Source of the DNA: a bacterium
Lineage (GTDB): Bacteria; Desulfobacterota; Binatia; HRBIN30; CADEER01
Assembly: GCA_019637795.1 (NCBI GenBank)
Contig: JAHBUY010000003.1
Span: forward strand, 319,409 to 383,408
Length of the DNA: 64,000 nucleotides
Direction of reading: 5' to 3'
Position numbers and translations under genes: made by a program. Below are positions 24,389 through 32,669 of the stretch, piece after piece. The notes below the pieces were generated by a model. It was not told the DNA's origin. It searched no databases and saw nothing but the letters and a program-made list of their open reading frames with translations. Position 1 is the first letter of the stretch. Every line of letters begins with the position of its first letter.

Positions 24389-25882
24389 ATGTCGTTCTAC
24401 GAACGCCTGACCGCGCAGGACGCATCGTTCATCGGCCTGGAGGATTCGCGCTGCCACATGCACGTCGGCGGCGTGATGCTGTTCGACGCCGCGCCGCTGC
24501 GCACCGCCGAGGGCGGAATCGACATCGACCGCATCCAGCGGGCGATCGAGGCGCGGCTGCATCTCGTGCCGCGCTTCCGCCAGCGCCTCTCCTACCTCCC
24601 CTTCGAGCGCCTGCCGATCTGGGTCGACGACGACCGCTTCCGCCTCGCCTATCACGTGCGCCACACGGCGCTGCCGAAACCCGGCGACGAGCGGATGCTC
24701 AAGCGGCTGGTCGGCCGCATCATGTCGCAGCAGCTCGATCGCACCCGGCCGCTGTGGGAGATGTGGTTCGTCGAAGGGCTCGATGACGGCCGTTTCGCGC
24801 TCATCAGCAAGACCCACCACTGCATGATCGACGGCGTCTCCGGCGCCGACCTGATCTCGGTGATCATGGAGCCGTTTCCCAACCGCGAGCCCGGCGAGCC
24901 GCTGCCGTGGATCCCGCGACCGCATCCGAGCGACGCGCGCCTGGTGTTCGACGAGGCGCGGCGGCGCCTCGCTCAGCCGCTCGACGTGCTGCGCGCCGCG
25001 CAGCAGGCGATCCGCCACCCCGAGCAGACGCTGGAGAAGGTCGAGGAGACGGTGTCCGCGCTGGCGGAGGCGTTCTCGCCCTCGCTGAACCCGGCCTCCC
25101 AACTGCCCATCAACAGCGAGGTCGGGCCGTCGCGACGCTTCGATTGGACCGACATGCGGGTCGCCGACCTGAAGGCGGTCAAGAACGTGCTCGGCGGCAC
25201 GCTGAACGATGTGGTGCTGGCGACCGTCGCCGGGGCGCTGCGCCGCTTCTGCCTGCAACGGGCGGTCGATCCCGATACGCTGAACGTCCGCGCCCTGGTG
25301 CCGGTCAGCGTGCGCGCGCCCGAGGAGCACGGCGCGCTCGGCAATCGCATCACCGAGATCATCGCCCCGCTGCCGATCCAGCTCGAGGACCCCGTCAGCC
25401 GCCTCGAAGCCGTGCGCATCACGATGAGCGGTCTCAAGGAATCGAAGCAGGCGCTCGGCGGGGAGGTGATGACCGCGATCGCCGAGTGGACGGTGCCGAA
25501 CGTGCTCGTCCAGGCGGTGAAGCTCGGCATCCGGTCGCGGCCGTACAACCTCACGGTCACCAACGTGCCGGGGCCGCAGATCCCGCTCTACTTCCTCGGC
25601 TGCGAGATGCTGACCACCTATCCGGTGGTGCCGCTGTTCGAGAATGTCGCCCTGGTGGTCGGCCTGTTCAGCTACAACGGCGGCCTGTTCTGGGGCTTGA
25701 CCGCCGACTGGGAGACGGTGCCCGACCTGCACGACTTCGTCAGCGCGATCGAGACGTCCTTCGCCGAGCTGCAGGCCGCCGCCGCCAAGGCCCGGCCGAA
25801 GCCGCGCAAGAGGAAGGCGTCACCACCGCGCGCACGCAGGTCGCAGCGGAGCGCCCGCTCGCACGGCTCGTCCTCGATGTGA
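24389..25882 (+). CDS. Wax ester synthase / diacylglycerol acyltransferase (WS/DGAT)
   Basis: A 497-aa acyltransferase. The catalytic HHxxxDG motif is 'HHCMIDG' at residues 143-149 after 'LISKT'. The N-terminus 'LTAQDASFIGLED' and the C-terminal 'YNLTVTNVPGPQIPLYFLGC' (near residue 390) are typical of bifunctional WS/DGATs, which join acyl-CoA to a fatty alcohol or diacylglycerol at the membrane to make storage neutral lipids. The C-terminal 25 residues are Lys/Arg/Ser-rich ('RPKPRKRKASPPRARRSQRS'), an atypical basic tail that may bind membranes. With acyl-CoA dehydrogenase, thiolase and FabI genes nearby it suggests active lipid metabolism. Confidence 0.93.
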   Translation: MSFYERLTAQDASFIGLEDSRCHMHVGGVMLFDAAPLRTAEGGIDIDRIQRAIEARLHLVPRFRQRLSYLPFERLPIWVDDDRFRLAYHVRHTALPKPGDERMLKRLVGRIMSQQLDRTRPLWEMWFVEGLDDGRFALISKTHHCMIDGVSGADLISVIMEPFPNREPGEPLPWIPRPHPSDARLVFDEARRRLAQPLDVLRAAQQAIRHPEQTLEKVEETVSALAEAFSPSLNPASQLPINSEVGPSRRFDWTDMRVADLKAVKNVLGGTLNDVVLATVAGALRRFCLQRAVDPDTLNVRALVPVSVRAPEEHGALGNRITEIIAPLPIQLEDPVSRLEAVRITMSGLKESKQALGGEVMTAIAEWTVPNVLVQAVKLGIRSRPYNLTVTNVPGPQIPLYFLGCEMLTTYPVVPLFENVALVVGLFSYNGGLFWGLTADWETVPDLHDFVSAIETSFAELQAAAAKARPKPRKRKASPPRARRSQRSARSHGSSSM

Positions 25883-25892
25883 CGAGGAGTCA

Positions 25893-25913
25893 CACGGAGG
25901 CGCCGAGAAAGGG
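25893..25913. repeat. Short copy of the CACGGAG-type interspersed repeat
   Basis: The stretch CACACGGAGGCGCCGAGAAAG just after the WS/DGAT stop shares the CACGGxGxCxCCGAGA pattern with the longer palindromic copy at 27600-27664 and the reverse copy at 33838-33896. It is intergenic, in the 120-bp gap before the Lgt pair; nothing else was seen in this gap. Confidence 0.35.
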
Positions 25914-26002
25914 AGAGGCCCGCGAGAGCAGAGGTCCCGGCGCGTCTGCGACCGCGCACGGAAGGGTATCGCGCGAGGCGGCTCGAGAAGATCGTGGGGA
26001 CG

Positions 26003-26794
26003 TCAGTGCGAGCGGCCAGGTCTCCGCTCCTCCGCTGCTCCGTGTGCAGTCTGGTCGATGGGCTTCCTGACGACCCTCAGGATCCAGATGCCGATGCCGA
26101 TGCTGGCGAGAGAGAACCACTGCGCGGTCGTCAGCCCGAGCAGCCAGTCCGGATTGCGGCGCAGGAACTCCACCAGGAAGCGCGCCACGGCGGAGTAGAT
26201 CAGGTACTGGCCGATCAGGTGGCCGGGCGGCAGACGGTGGCGCTGCCGCCACAGGACGACGAAGATCGCCAGGTAGCAGACCAGCTCGTAGAGCGGCGTC
26301 GGATGCACGCGGGCGGTCGTCGGCACGACGCCCTCCGGGTAGGACATGCCCCACGGCAGATCGGTGGCCACGCCGTAATCGCCGTCGCCCGCGAGCTGGC
26401 AGCCGATGCGGCCGATCGCCAGACCGATCGCCAGCCCCGGAGCGGCGATGTCGGCGATCGTCAGGAGGGGAATGCCGACGTGGCGCGCCCACAGCACCAC
26501 CGCGACGGCGCCGCCGATCAGCCCGCCGTACCAGACCCAGCCGCTGCCCGAGAGCAGAAAGGCGACCGGCGCCTCGACGAAGTACTGCCAGCCGGTGGGA
26601 ATCACGAACAGGCGGGCGCCCACCCAGCCGCCGACGTACGCCCACAGGACCATGTCGTAGGCGTGGCGATCCGGCATGCCGCGCTCGCGCATGTCGCGGC
26701 GGATCACCAGCAGCGCCACGAGAAAGGCGAGGAACGCCATGGCCCAGAAGCTGGGCACGGCGATCTCGCCGATGTGGAACAGGATCGGCCGCAT
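26003..26794 (-). CDS. lgt: Prolipoprotein diacylglyceryl transferase paralogue 1 (Lgt family)
   Basis: A 263-aa polytopic membrane protein of the Lgt family, which transfers diacylglycerol from phosphatidylglycerol to the lipobox Cys of prolipoproteins. Seven hydrophobic segments are visible. The family signature region reads 'AIGRIGCQLAGDGDYGVATD', keeping the essential Arg, and 'VHPTPLYE' follows. The HGG motif that holds catalytic His103 in E. coli Lgt is 'WYGGLIGG' here, with Tyr instead of His. Its ATG overlaps the stop of the second paralogue (ATGA), so the two are translated together. It may be a true Lgt of the non-canonical type common in high-GC bacteria, or have another acceptor. 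Confidence 0.88.
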   Translation of the reverse strand: MRPILFHIGEIAVPSFWAMAFLAFLVALLVIRRDMRERGMPDRHAYDMVLWAYVGGWVGARLFVIPTGWQYFVEAPVAFLLSGSGWVWYGGLIGGAVAVVLWARHVGIPLLTIADIAAPGLAIGLAIGRIGCQLAGDGDYGVATDLPWGMSYPEGVVPTTARVHPTPLYELVCYLAIFVVLWRQRHRLPPGHLIGQYLIYSAVARFLVEFLRRNPDWLLGLTTAQWFSLASIGIGIWILRVVRKPIDQTAHGAAEERRPGRSH

Positions 26795-27552
26795 CAGGTC
26801 TCCCTCGCCGCCCGCGTCGGTCCAGGTCGCCGGACCAACGCGATGCCAATCGCGATCGAGACCAGGCCCCCCCACTGCGCGATGGTGAGGCCGAGGGCGA
26901 CCGCGGGGTTGCGGCGCACGAATTCGACCGCGAAGCGCAGCCCGCCACTGGCGATGAGGTATTCGCCGAAGCGCGCTCCGGGAGCGTGCGGCCGGACGCG
27001 CCGGCGCCACAGCCAGGCGAAGATCAGCAGACAGCCGACCATCTCGTAGATCGGCGTCGGATGCACGCGATCGGTGGTCGGCACGACGCCGTTCGGGTAG
27101 CTCATGGCCCACGGCAGATCGGTCGGGACGCCGTAGTCGCCATCGCCGGAGAGCTGGCAGCCGAGCCGGCCGATCGCCTGCCCGATGGCGAGGGCGAGCC
27201 CGGAGAAGTCGGCGACGTCGCCGAGCGGCAGGCGCAACTGCCGCGCCTTCAGGACGACGGCGATGGCGCCGCCGATCACCCCGCCCTGCCACACCCAGCC
27301 GCTGCCGGAGAACAGGTGCTCGAACGGATCGCGCTGGAAGTCGTCCCAGGCGGTGACGATCAGCAGCAGGCGCGCGCCGACGAACCCGCCGATGTACGCC
27401 CAGAGAATGAGATCATAGGCCGCCGCCGCCTCGTGACCGAGGCGGACCAGCTCGGCGCGCACCACCAGCAGCGCGGCGGCGAAACCGAGGAACACCGTCG
27501 CCCAGAAGGCTTCGACCGGAATGCCGAAGACGTGGAAGAGGACGGGGTACAT
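26794..27552 (-). CDS. lgt: Prolipoprotein diacylglyceryl transferase paralogue 2 (Lgt family)
   Basis: A 252-aa polytopic protein clearly paralogous to the next gene: 'VFGIPVEAFWATVFLGFAAA', 'LILWAYIGGFVGARLLLIV', 'AIGRLGCQLSGDGDYGVPTD' and 'RVHPTPIYEMVG' have direct counterparts. The His of the E. coli HGG motif is Gln here ('WQGGVIGG'), whereas the tandem copy has Tyr. The essential Arg in GRLG is kept. It is the upstream member of a tandem pair with a 4-nt overlap, pointing to a local duplication followed by divergence in the active-site region. Subunits of a heteromer or two prolipoprotein classes are possibilities. Confidence 0.88.
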   Translation of the reverse strand: MYPVLFHVFGIPVEAFWATVFLGFAAALLVVRAELVRLGHEAAAAYDLILWAYIGGFVGARLLLIVTAWDDFQRDPFEHLFSGSGWVWQGGVIGGAIAVVLKARQLRLPLGDVADFSGLALAIGQAIGRLGCQLSGDGDYGVPTDLPWAMSYPNGVVPTTDRVHPTPIYEMVGCLLIFAWLWRRRVRPHAPGARFGEYLIASGGLRFAVEFVRRNPAVALGLTIAQWGGLVSIAIGIALVRRPGPTRAARET

Positions 27553-27599
27553 CGATTCCGAGCGCGGCCCGCGCGGCAGGGTCGACGATGCCCAGCGCT

Positions 27600-27664
27600 C
27601 ACCACGGCGACACCGAGACGCCGAGACAACTGCGCTGTCTCCATGCCTCGGTGTCGCCGTGGTG
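27600..27664. repeat. Palindromic intergenic element with 18-bp perfect arms
   Basis: CACCACGGCGACACCGAG (27600-27617) and its perfect reverse complement CTCGGTGTCGCCGTGGTG (27647-27664) surround an inner partial stem (GAGACA ... TGTCTC). The whole 65 bp can fold into one long hairpin, lying in the 150-bp gap between fabI and the lgt pair (both minus strand). Similar CACCACGG/CACGGAG sequences occur near 25893 and 33838, so it is probably a dispersed repeat rather than a specific terminator; no U-run follows it. Confidence 0.7.
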
Positions 27665-27702
27665 AAGCGCTTCGCCTCGAGCCCGTCGGCGCGGCGATGC
27701 CA

Positions 27703-28455
27703 TCACATGCCCATGACGTTGTATCCGCCGTCCACGTGCACGACCTCGCCGCTGATCCCGCTGGCGGCCGGGCTGCAGAGGAAAACGGCGGCCGCGGCCA
27801 CCTCGTCCGGCGTCGTGTTCCGCCGCGTCGGCGCGTGCTCCTCGTGGTGGTGCAGCATGGTCTTGAAGCCGGCGATGCCGGCCGACGACAGGGTGCGGAT
27901 GGGGCCGGCGGAGATGGCGTTGACGCGGATGCCGCTTTCGCCGAGGTCCCACGCCAGGTAGCGCACGCTCGCTTCGAGGGCGGCCTTGGCGATGCCCATG
28001 ACGTTGTAGTGCGGGATCACGCGCTCGGCGCCGAGGTACGACATGGTGACGATCGCGCCGTGGCTCGGCGCCAGCAGCGGCTCGGCGCAGCGCGCCATGG
28101 CGACCAGGGAATAGGCGCTGATGTCGAGGGCGAGGCGGAAGCCCTCGCGGCTGGTGTCGACGTAGCGCCCCTTGAGCTCGTCGCGACCGGCGAAGGCCAG
28201 CGAATGGATGACCGCGTCGAGCGTGCCCCAGCGCTCGCGCAGCGCCGCGAAGGCCGCCTCGATCTCGGCGTCGCTGGTGACGTCGCAGGGCAGCACGCAG
28301 TCGACGCCGATCGACTCGGCCAGCGGCCGCACCCGCTTCTCGATCGCCTCGTTGGGATAGGTCAGCGCCAGCTCGGCGCCCTCGGCGCGGAATCGCCTGG
28401 CGATTGCCCAGGCGATGCTGTGATCGTTGGCGACTCCGAAGACCGCGACGCGCAT
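27703..28455 (-). CDS. fabI: Enoyl-[acyl-carrier-protein] reductase (NADH), FabI type
   Basis: A 250-aa SDR-superfamily enzyme that reduces trans-2-enoyl-ACP in fatty-acid elongation. The FabI cofactor motif is 'VFGVANDHSIAWAIA' (residues 5-19), 'VIHSLAFAGRDELKGRY' holds the SxA...Y region, and the catalytic Tyr-x6-Lys is 'YNVMGIAKAALE' with preceding 'TMSYLGAERVIPHYN'. The end 'VVHVDGGYNVMGM' is diagnostic. The start ATG at 28455 has a GAGG site and gives an N-terminus a few residues shorter than usual; the upstream open frame is non-homologous. A strong terminator for the gene upstream on the same strand lies just before it, so it has its own transcript. Confidence 0.95.
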   Translation of the reverse strand: MRVAVFGVANDHSIAWAIARRFRAEGAELALTYPNEAIEKRVRPLAESIGVDCVLPCDVTSDAEIEAAFAALRERWGTLDAVIHSLAFAGRDELKGRYVDTSREGFRLALDISAYSLVAMARCAEPLLAPSHGAIVTMSYLGAERVIPHYNVMGIAKAALEASVRYLAWDLGESGIRVNAISAGPIRTLSSAGIAGFKTMLHHHEEHAPTRRNTTPDEVAAAAVFLCSPAASGISGEVVHVDGGYNVMGM

Positions 28456-28498
28456 GTCCTCACCCGGAGGGGCGCCGCCGGGCAGCCCCTGTCCTCTC

Positions 28499-28518
28499 GG
28501 CCGCGCAGGAGCGCGGCC
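28499..28518. repeat. REP-like palindrome, copy 1
   Basis: GGCCGCGCAGGAGCGCGGCC is a near-perfect palindrome (8-bp arms, central AGGA) flanked by CTCCAA. The same element in the opposite orientation (GGCCGCGCTCCCGCGCGGCC flanked by CTGGAG) is at 61252-61271. Both lie between genes, so this looks like a repetitive extragenic palindrome family. Confidence 0.55.
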
Positions 28519-28550
28519 CTCCAACGCGGCCGTGTGACCGCGTGGCCATC

Positions 28551-28590
28551 CAGAAAAAGAAAGAGGGGGCTGATTGCTCAGCCCCCTCTT
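28551..28590 (-). terminator. Intrinsic terminator of the cohesin-like gene
   Basis: On the minus strand a 13-bp perfect stem AAGAGGGGGCTGA / TCAGCCCCCTCTT (28561-28590) with a 4-nt loop is followed by a T-rich run (TTCTTTTTCTGG, ending near 28551). It lies 24 nt after the stop codon at 28614. This is one of only two classical Rho-independent terminators seen in the window. Confidence 0.92.
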
Positions 28591-28613
28591 GGTGCGTCAA
28601 CTACGTGCTGCGA

Positions 28614-29837
28614 CTAGCGCGAGCGGCGGCGCAGCCACAGCAGCGCGGCGGCCGGCAGCAGCAGCATCCAGGCGGCGCTGCCCTCGACCGGAGCCACGAC
28701 CGCGCAGCCATCGTCGTCGTTACCACCGCCGCCACCGCCACGGGTGTTGGTCGGCGTCGGCACGCGGGTGTTGGTGTTGGTCGGCACCGGCGTGTTGGTC
28801 GGCGTCAGGATCGGCGACTCGGTGTTGGTCGGCGTGACCGTCGGCGTGTCGACGACCGGACCACCAACCTCGACCGAACCATTCTGGCAGACGGTATCGA
28901 GCGCGCCGCCGTTCGGATCGCTGGCGCCCGGGTTGGAGCAGGTCAGCGGGTAGGTGCCCGCCGAGGCGTCGCTCGCGATCGCCACCTGGCAGGTGTAGAG
29001 CACCGAGCCGGTCGGGATCGGGTCGACGTTGTCGAGCGCCAGTACCAGGGCGCGGATGCCCGTGCAGTTCGTCCCGGCGGTGCAGCCGGCCGGCTGGAAG
29101 GCGAACGACGTGCCGCCCTTGTCGATGGCGTCGTTGACGGCGCAATCGGGCTTGCCGTTGCTGCGCGCCTTGATGGCGATCGGAGCCGCGAAGGCGGTGT
29201 CGTTCTGCGTCCCGGCGACATCGACACCGGTCTCGAGCGATACCTCGACGGCGACCGTATCGCCGGCCGAGCCGCTGGCATCGCCGACGATGATCGTCAC
29301 GTCCGCCGAGCTGCCGCCGACGATGACGCGGCCGTCAGTGCCCGTGGTGTCCAGCGCATTGCCGTCCGGATCGCTGGCGCCGGTATTGGTGTTCGACAGG
29401 GTCTTGGCGCCGCCCGAGGCGTCGGAGGCGATCGCCACCTTGCAGGTGTAGAGCTCCGAACCGCTGGGGATCGGATCCACGTTGTCGAGGGCGAGCACGA
29501 GGGCGCGGATGCCGGTGCAGTTCGTCCCGGCGGTGCAGCCCGCCGGCTGGAACGCGAACGAGGTGCCGCCCTTGTCGATGTCCGGGTTCACCGTGCAGTC
29601 CGGCTTGCCGTTCGACTTGGCGACGATGGCGATGCCGGTGCCGCTGCCGAAGGTGATGTCGTTCTGGGTGCCCGCGACCTGTGATCCCTGCGAGTCGAGC
29701 GAGACGCCGACGGTCACGGTATCACCCGGGTTGCCGGTCGCTTCGCCGACCGAGATCTCGACGGCCTGCGCCGCCGCGGCCAACGCCAGCGACGCGCCCG
29801 CCGCGATCGCGGCGATCCTGAAAGTGCTCTTGCTCAT
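28614..29837 (-). CDS. Secreted protein with two cohesin-like modules, Thr/Pro linker and C-terminal sorting tail
   Basis: This 407-aa protein has a signal peptide (cleavage near AQA-VE at 25), then two homologous modules at about 26-174 and 179-325. Each starts 'EISVGEATGNPGDTVTVGVS' or 'TIIVGDASGSAGDTVAVEVS', the opening strands of cohesin-type domains, and carries an identical block 'GGTSFAFQPAGCTAGTNCTG' followed by 'IRALVLALDNVDPIP'. Residues 330-366 are a TPT/TNT linker. The tail is GGGGGGNDDDGC, a hydrophobic helix (about 385-402) and LRRRSR, a Cys-TM-Arg signal like MYXO-CTERM tails. ATG at 29837 follows GGGGAGGAAAG. Dockerin-like repeats occur in the next two genes, so a cohesin-dockerin pairing is an attractive inference. 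Confidence 0.85.
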   Translation of the reverse strand: MSKSTFRIAAIAAGASLALAAAAQAVEISVGEATGNPGDTVTVGVSLDSQGSQVAGTQNDITFGSGTGIAIVAKSNGKPDCTVNPDIDKGGTSFAFQPAGCTAGTNCTGIRALVLALDNVDPIPSGSELYTCKVAIASDASGGAKTLSNTNTGASDPDGNALDTTGTDGRVIVGGSSADVTIIVGDASGSAGDTVAVEVSLETGVDVAGTQNDTAFAAPIAIKARSNGKPDCAVNDAIDKGGTSFAFQPAGCTAGTNCTGIRALVLALDNVDPIPTGSVLYTCQVAIASDASAGTYPLTCSNPGASDPNGGALDTVCQNGSVEVGGPVVDTPTVTPTNTESPILTPTNTPVPTNTNTRVPTPTNTRGGGGGGNDDDGCAVVAPVEGSAAWMLLLPAAALLWLRRRSR

Positions 29838-29961
29838 CTCTTTCCTCCCCTGGAAGTTCGGTTTCGGAGCTCGGTTGCGTTCCCTTACCCCGCGACCAGT
29901 GCCCAAGCAACTGCCGCAGGGAAGACTCTACCTTCTGCTTCAGCGATGCAAACGATCGGCA

Positions 29962-30885
29962 CTAGGACGGGCAGCCACTGAGCGCGGCATTGACGGCGCC
30001 GATCAGCTCGTTGATCGCCACGCTGCCGTCGCCGTTGGTATCGAAAGACGGGCAGGCCGACACCGGCTGCGCGCCGAGCGCGATGTTGACGCCGATGATC
30101 AGCTCGTTGATCGCCACCTGCTTGTCGCCGTTGCAGTCGCCGGGACAGGGCATGCCACCCTGGCCGATGGTGAACGTGCCAGGAGTGAACAGGATCGTGC
30201 TCTTGCCGTCGCTGGTGGCGCTGACGTCGCACGCCGACTGGTCGCCGATCGAGGCATTGGCCGTGAACTGGGGTCTGCTGCCGTCGAGCGCCGAGAAGAC
30301 GTGCAGGGGGACCGTCCCTCTGGCGTCCTGTGCCGCCTTGAGATTGAGCGTCACCAACTCGCCACTCGGCAGCTTGGGAATCGACACCGGTCCCTGCTCT
30401 GGAAGCGTCTTCGGTCCGTAGACCGCGATGTTGACGAAGTTGTCCCGCTCCTGACCCGCCCCGGCGTCCGGGCAGAGGCAGCGGTTGCGCCCCGTGCACT
30501 GGGCATTCTCGATCACCACCGAGAAGGTGTCGGCGATGCCGGCACCCGGCGTCACGGCGCCCTCGGCGAGGTTGCCATTGGCGCAGTCGAAGACCAGCGG
30601 CGCGCCCGCGCCACTGCCGGGGATGCCGACCGTGAAGGCGATCGCGGCGACGTCATCCGGCCCGCGCTGATCCTGCCCGTCGGGCGCGCCCGGCGCGAAG
30701 GTGATCGACACGGCGCCCGCCTGCGTCGTGCTCCCGTTGGCGTTGCCGACGGTGAGACGGGCACAGCTCGCCTCCGCCGTACAGGCCGACGCGACGGTGG
30801 CCGGGGTGGGGCATTGGGCGTTCGCCGCGGTCGCGACCCAGGCGCAGGCGCCGATCATCGCTCCCACCGCGAACCCTCGCACCAT
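29962..30885 (-). CDS. Secreted protein with C-terminal dockerin-like calcium repeats
   Basis: A 307-aa protein with a signal peptide (MVRGFAVGAMIGACAWVATA, cleavage at ANA-Q). The main domain (about 25-240) is beta-rich with many Cys and again resembles cohesin/choice-of-anchor folds ('AGAVSITFAPGAPDG', 'GIADTFSVVIENAQC'). The last 60 residues hold two EF-hand-like loops, 'GDCNGDKQVAINELIIGVNI' and 'DTNGDGSVAINELIGAVNAA', separated by about 20 residues and ending SGCPS. Paired DxNxDGxxxxxELxxxxx loops are the hallmark of dockerin-type modules that bind calcium and cohesins. ATG at 30885 has a GGAGAGAG site. It follows 124 bp upstream of the cohesin-like gene on the same strand. Confidence 0.8.
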   Translation of the reverse strand: MVRGFAVGAMIGACAWVATAANAQCPTPATVASACTAEASCARLTVGNANGSTTQAGAVSITFAPGAPDGQDQRGPDDVAAIAFTVGIPGSGAGAPLVFDCANGNLAEGAVTPGAGIADTFSVVIENAQCTGRNRCLCPDAGAGQERDNFVNIAVYGPKTLPEQGPVSIPKLPSGELVTLNLKAAQDARGTVPLHVFSALDGSRPQFTANASIGDQSACDVSATSDGKSTILFTPGTFTIGQGGMPCPGDCNGDKQVAINELIIGVNIALGAQPVSACPSFDTNGDGSVAINELIGAVNAALSGCPS

Positions 30886-31013
30886 GATCCCGCTCTCTCC
30901 TCGTCGCCCCCGGCACCCTCCGCGCGGCGCCGGTTCCCGCATGTCGGTGTCGTGGCACAAAGCCTTTTGGGCTTTCAAAAAGTTTCCCACTGCTACCTCA
31001 CTAGGCGTGATGT

Positions 31014-31019
31014 TGTCAA
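31014..31019 (-). promoter_or_regulatory. Putative -35 box (TTGACA) for the dockerin-like gene at 29962
   Basis: On the minus strand TTTGACAAC appears about 130 nt before the ATG at 30885. With 18-nt spacing a weak TAGCAG -10 follows. The downstream leader contains a small AAAGCC-CAAAA-GGCTTT hairpin (30959-30975). Similar TTGACAA boxes precede the secreted-protein genes starting at 32396 and 44583. Confidence 0.35.
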
Positions 31020-31037
31020 AGGCGCCGCAGCCCGCCG

Positions 31038-32396
31038 TTATGCTGCAGGACAGCCTCCGAGCGCGTTATTGACCGCCGCGATCAGCTCGTTGATGGCCAC
31101 CTCGCCGTTGCCGTTGGCATCCATCGCCGGACAACTGCTCACCGGCGCGCTGCCGAGCGCGATGTTCACGCCGGTGATCAACTCATTGATGGTCACCTGG
31201 CCGTCGTTGTTGCAATCGCCGACGCAGGACGGGGTCGGCGGGGTGCCGGTGTTCACCAGCACCGAGACGTCGGCGCTGTCGAGGTTGGCGGTGACGATGT
31301 CGGGCAGCCGATCGTTGTTGAGGTCGGCGGCAACCAGGCCCCACGGCCCGACGTCGGTGCCGAAGGACTGGGCATCCTGGAAGGTCCCGTCTCCGTTGCC
31401 GAGCAGCACCGAGACGCTGCCCTCGAGGTCGAGCGTGCCGAAGCTGTCGGCGGTGGCGAGGTCGGCGATCCCGTCGCCGTTGAAGTCGCCGGCGACCACG
31501 TTCTCGGGGAAGCCGCCGACGCCGTAGCCGACGGCGTCCTGGAAGGTCCCGTCGCCGTTGCCCAGCAGCACCGACACGGTGTCGAAGTACTCGGTGGCGA
31601 CGGCGATGTCGGGGATCGCGTCGTCGTTGAGCAGCGCGATCGCGACGCCCTGCGGCGATTCCTCGACCGCCATCGGCTCGCCGACGGTGAAGGTGCCGTC
31701 GCCGTTGCTGAGCAGCACCACCACGGTGGCGTCGTCGTTCTGGCTCACCACCAGATCCTCGTTGGCGTCGCCGTTCAGGCGACCGCTCGCCATGCCGATC
31801 GGCCCGCCGCCGACCGACGTGGTGATCAGATCCCCGAAGGTCCCGCCACCGTCGCCGAGGCGCACCGACACCGAATCACCGAACAGGTCGGCGGTGGCGA
31901 CATCGAGGATGCCGTCGCCGTTGAAGTCCGCCAGCACGACGCTCTCCGGCGCCTGGCCGGTGACGTACACGGCCGGGATCCCGAAGGTTCCGTCGCCGTG
32001 ACCGAGATAGACAGCAATGGTGCTGTCGGTCTCGTTGGCGATCACCAGGTCCAACATCGTATCGCCGTTGAGGTTGCCGGCGGCGATGGCGCTCGGCGCC
32101 ACGCCGGCGAGCAACGTCGCGTGCACCGTCAGGCCGCCCGCGCCGTCGCCGAGCAGGATGGTGGCATTGTCCGAGCCGTTGTTGGCCGTGGCGATGTCGA
32201 GCTTGCCATCGCCGTTGAAGTCGCCGGCGGCGACCGCGACGGCGCCCTCGGAACAGTCGACGCCGGCGGTGCACCCGCTCGGCCCGAGCGGCACGTCGAC
32301 GGCCGGCGCGAACGACAACGGAACGATCCCTGCTCCCGCGGCGACCGCGATCATCGCCAACGACGCAGCCCCCCACACCCAATGCTTGCGACTCAC
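31038..32396 (-). CDS. FG-GAP/VCBS-repeat secreted protein with dockerin-like repeats
   Basis: A 452-aa protein starting at GTG 32396 behind a GGAG site, with a signal peptide (SRKHWVWGAASLAMIAVAAGAG). It contains about seven blades of a beta-propeller. Each has a calcium-binding 'GDFNGDGKLDIATANNGSDN' or 'ADFNGDGILDVATADL' loop followed by 'VSVLLGNGDGTF', the FG-GAP/VCBS pattern. The last 60 residues are two dockerin-like loops, 'GDCNNDGQVTINELITGVN' and 'DANGNGEVAINELIAAVNN'. No membrane anchor is present, so surface attachment through the dockerin-like end is plausible. It is the first of three same-strand secreted-protein genes (32396 to 28614). Confidence 0.85.
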   Translation of the reverse strand: MSRKHWVWGAASLAMIAVAAGAGIVPLSFAPAVDVPLGPSGCTAGVDCSEGAVAVAAGDFNGDGKLDIATANNGSDNATILLGDGAGGLTVHATLLAGVAPSAIAAGNLNGDTMLDLVIANETDSTIAVYLGHGDGTFGIPAVYVTGQAPESVVLADFNGDGILDVATADLFGDSVSVRLGDGGGTFGDLITTSVGGGPIGMASGRLNGDANEDLVVSQNDDATVVVLLSNGDGTFTVGEPMAVEESPQGVAIALLNDDAIPDIAVATEYFDTVSVLLGNGDGTFQDAVGYGVGGFPENVVAGDFNGDGIADLATADSFGTLDLEGSVSVLLGNGDGTFQDAQSFGTDVGPWGLVAADLNNDRLPDIVTANLDSADVSVLVNTGTPPTPSCVGDCNNDGQVTINELITGVNIALGSAPVSSCPAMDANGNGEVAINELIAAVNNALGGCPAA

Positions 32397-32541
32397 CCCT
32401 GACTCCTCGACGTCATGTTGATGCTGTTCGGAATTACGCGGGACCGGGAGGTCGGAGCGCCTGGCTCCCGTCAGCGGCCGTCGCGACGTGTCTCCGGCTT
32501 CAGCAAAGTCTGCAGCGAGCATTGCCGGCCCCCCAGATTAT

Positions 32542-32547
32542 TGTCAA
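32542..32547 (-). promoter_or_regulatory. Putative -35 box (TTGACA) for the propeller gene at 31038
   Basis: Minus-strand CTTGACAATA lies about 145 nt before the GTG at 32396. The best -10 at 18-nt spacing (AATGCT) is weak. The region between 32397 and 32669, shared with the divergent CoA-transferase gene, shows no other recognisable feature. Confidence 0.3.
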
Positions 32548-32669
32548 GGCGCACAAGGCGCAGCAGATGCGCGCGCTCGCGCGCCCCTGCGTCACATGGC
32601 ACCTCGTGAGCGACGCCGCATGCCAGCGCGGATTGCCGAGCGCGCGGGGCTGCGCTAGACGGCCACGCC

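Noticed and set aside
30959..30975. Hairpin AAAGCC-TTTTG-GGCTTT as a terminator
   Set aside because: No U-run follows on the transcribed strand and it sits in the leader of the next gene; too short to call a terminator.
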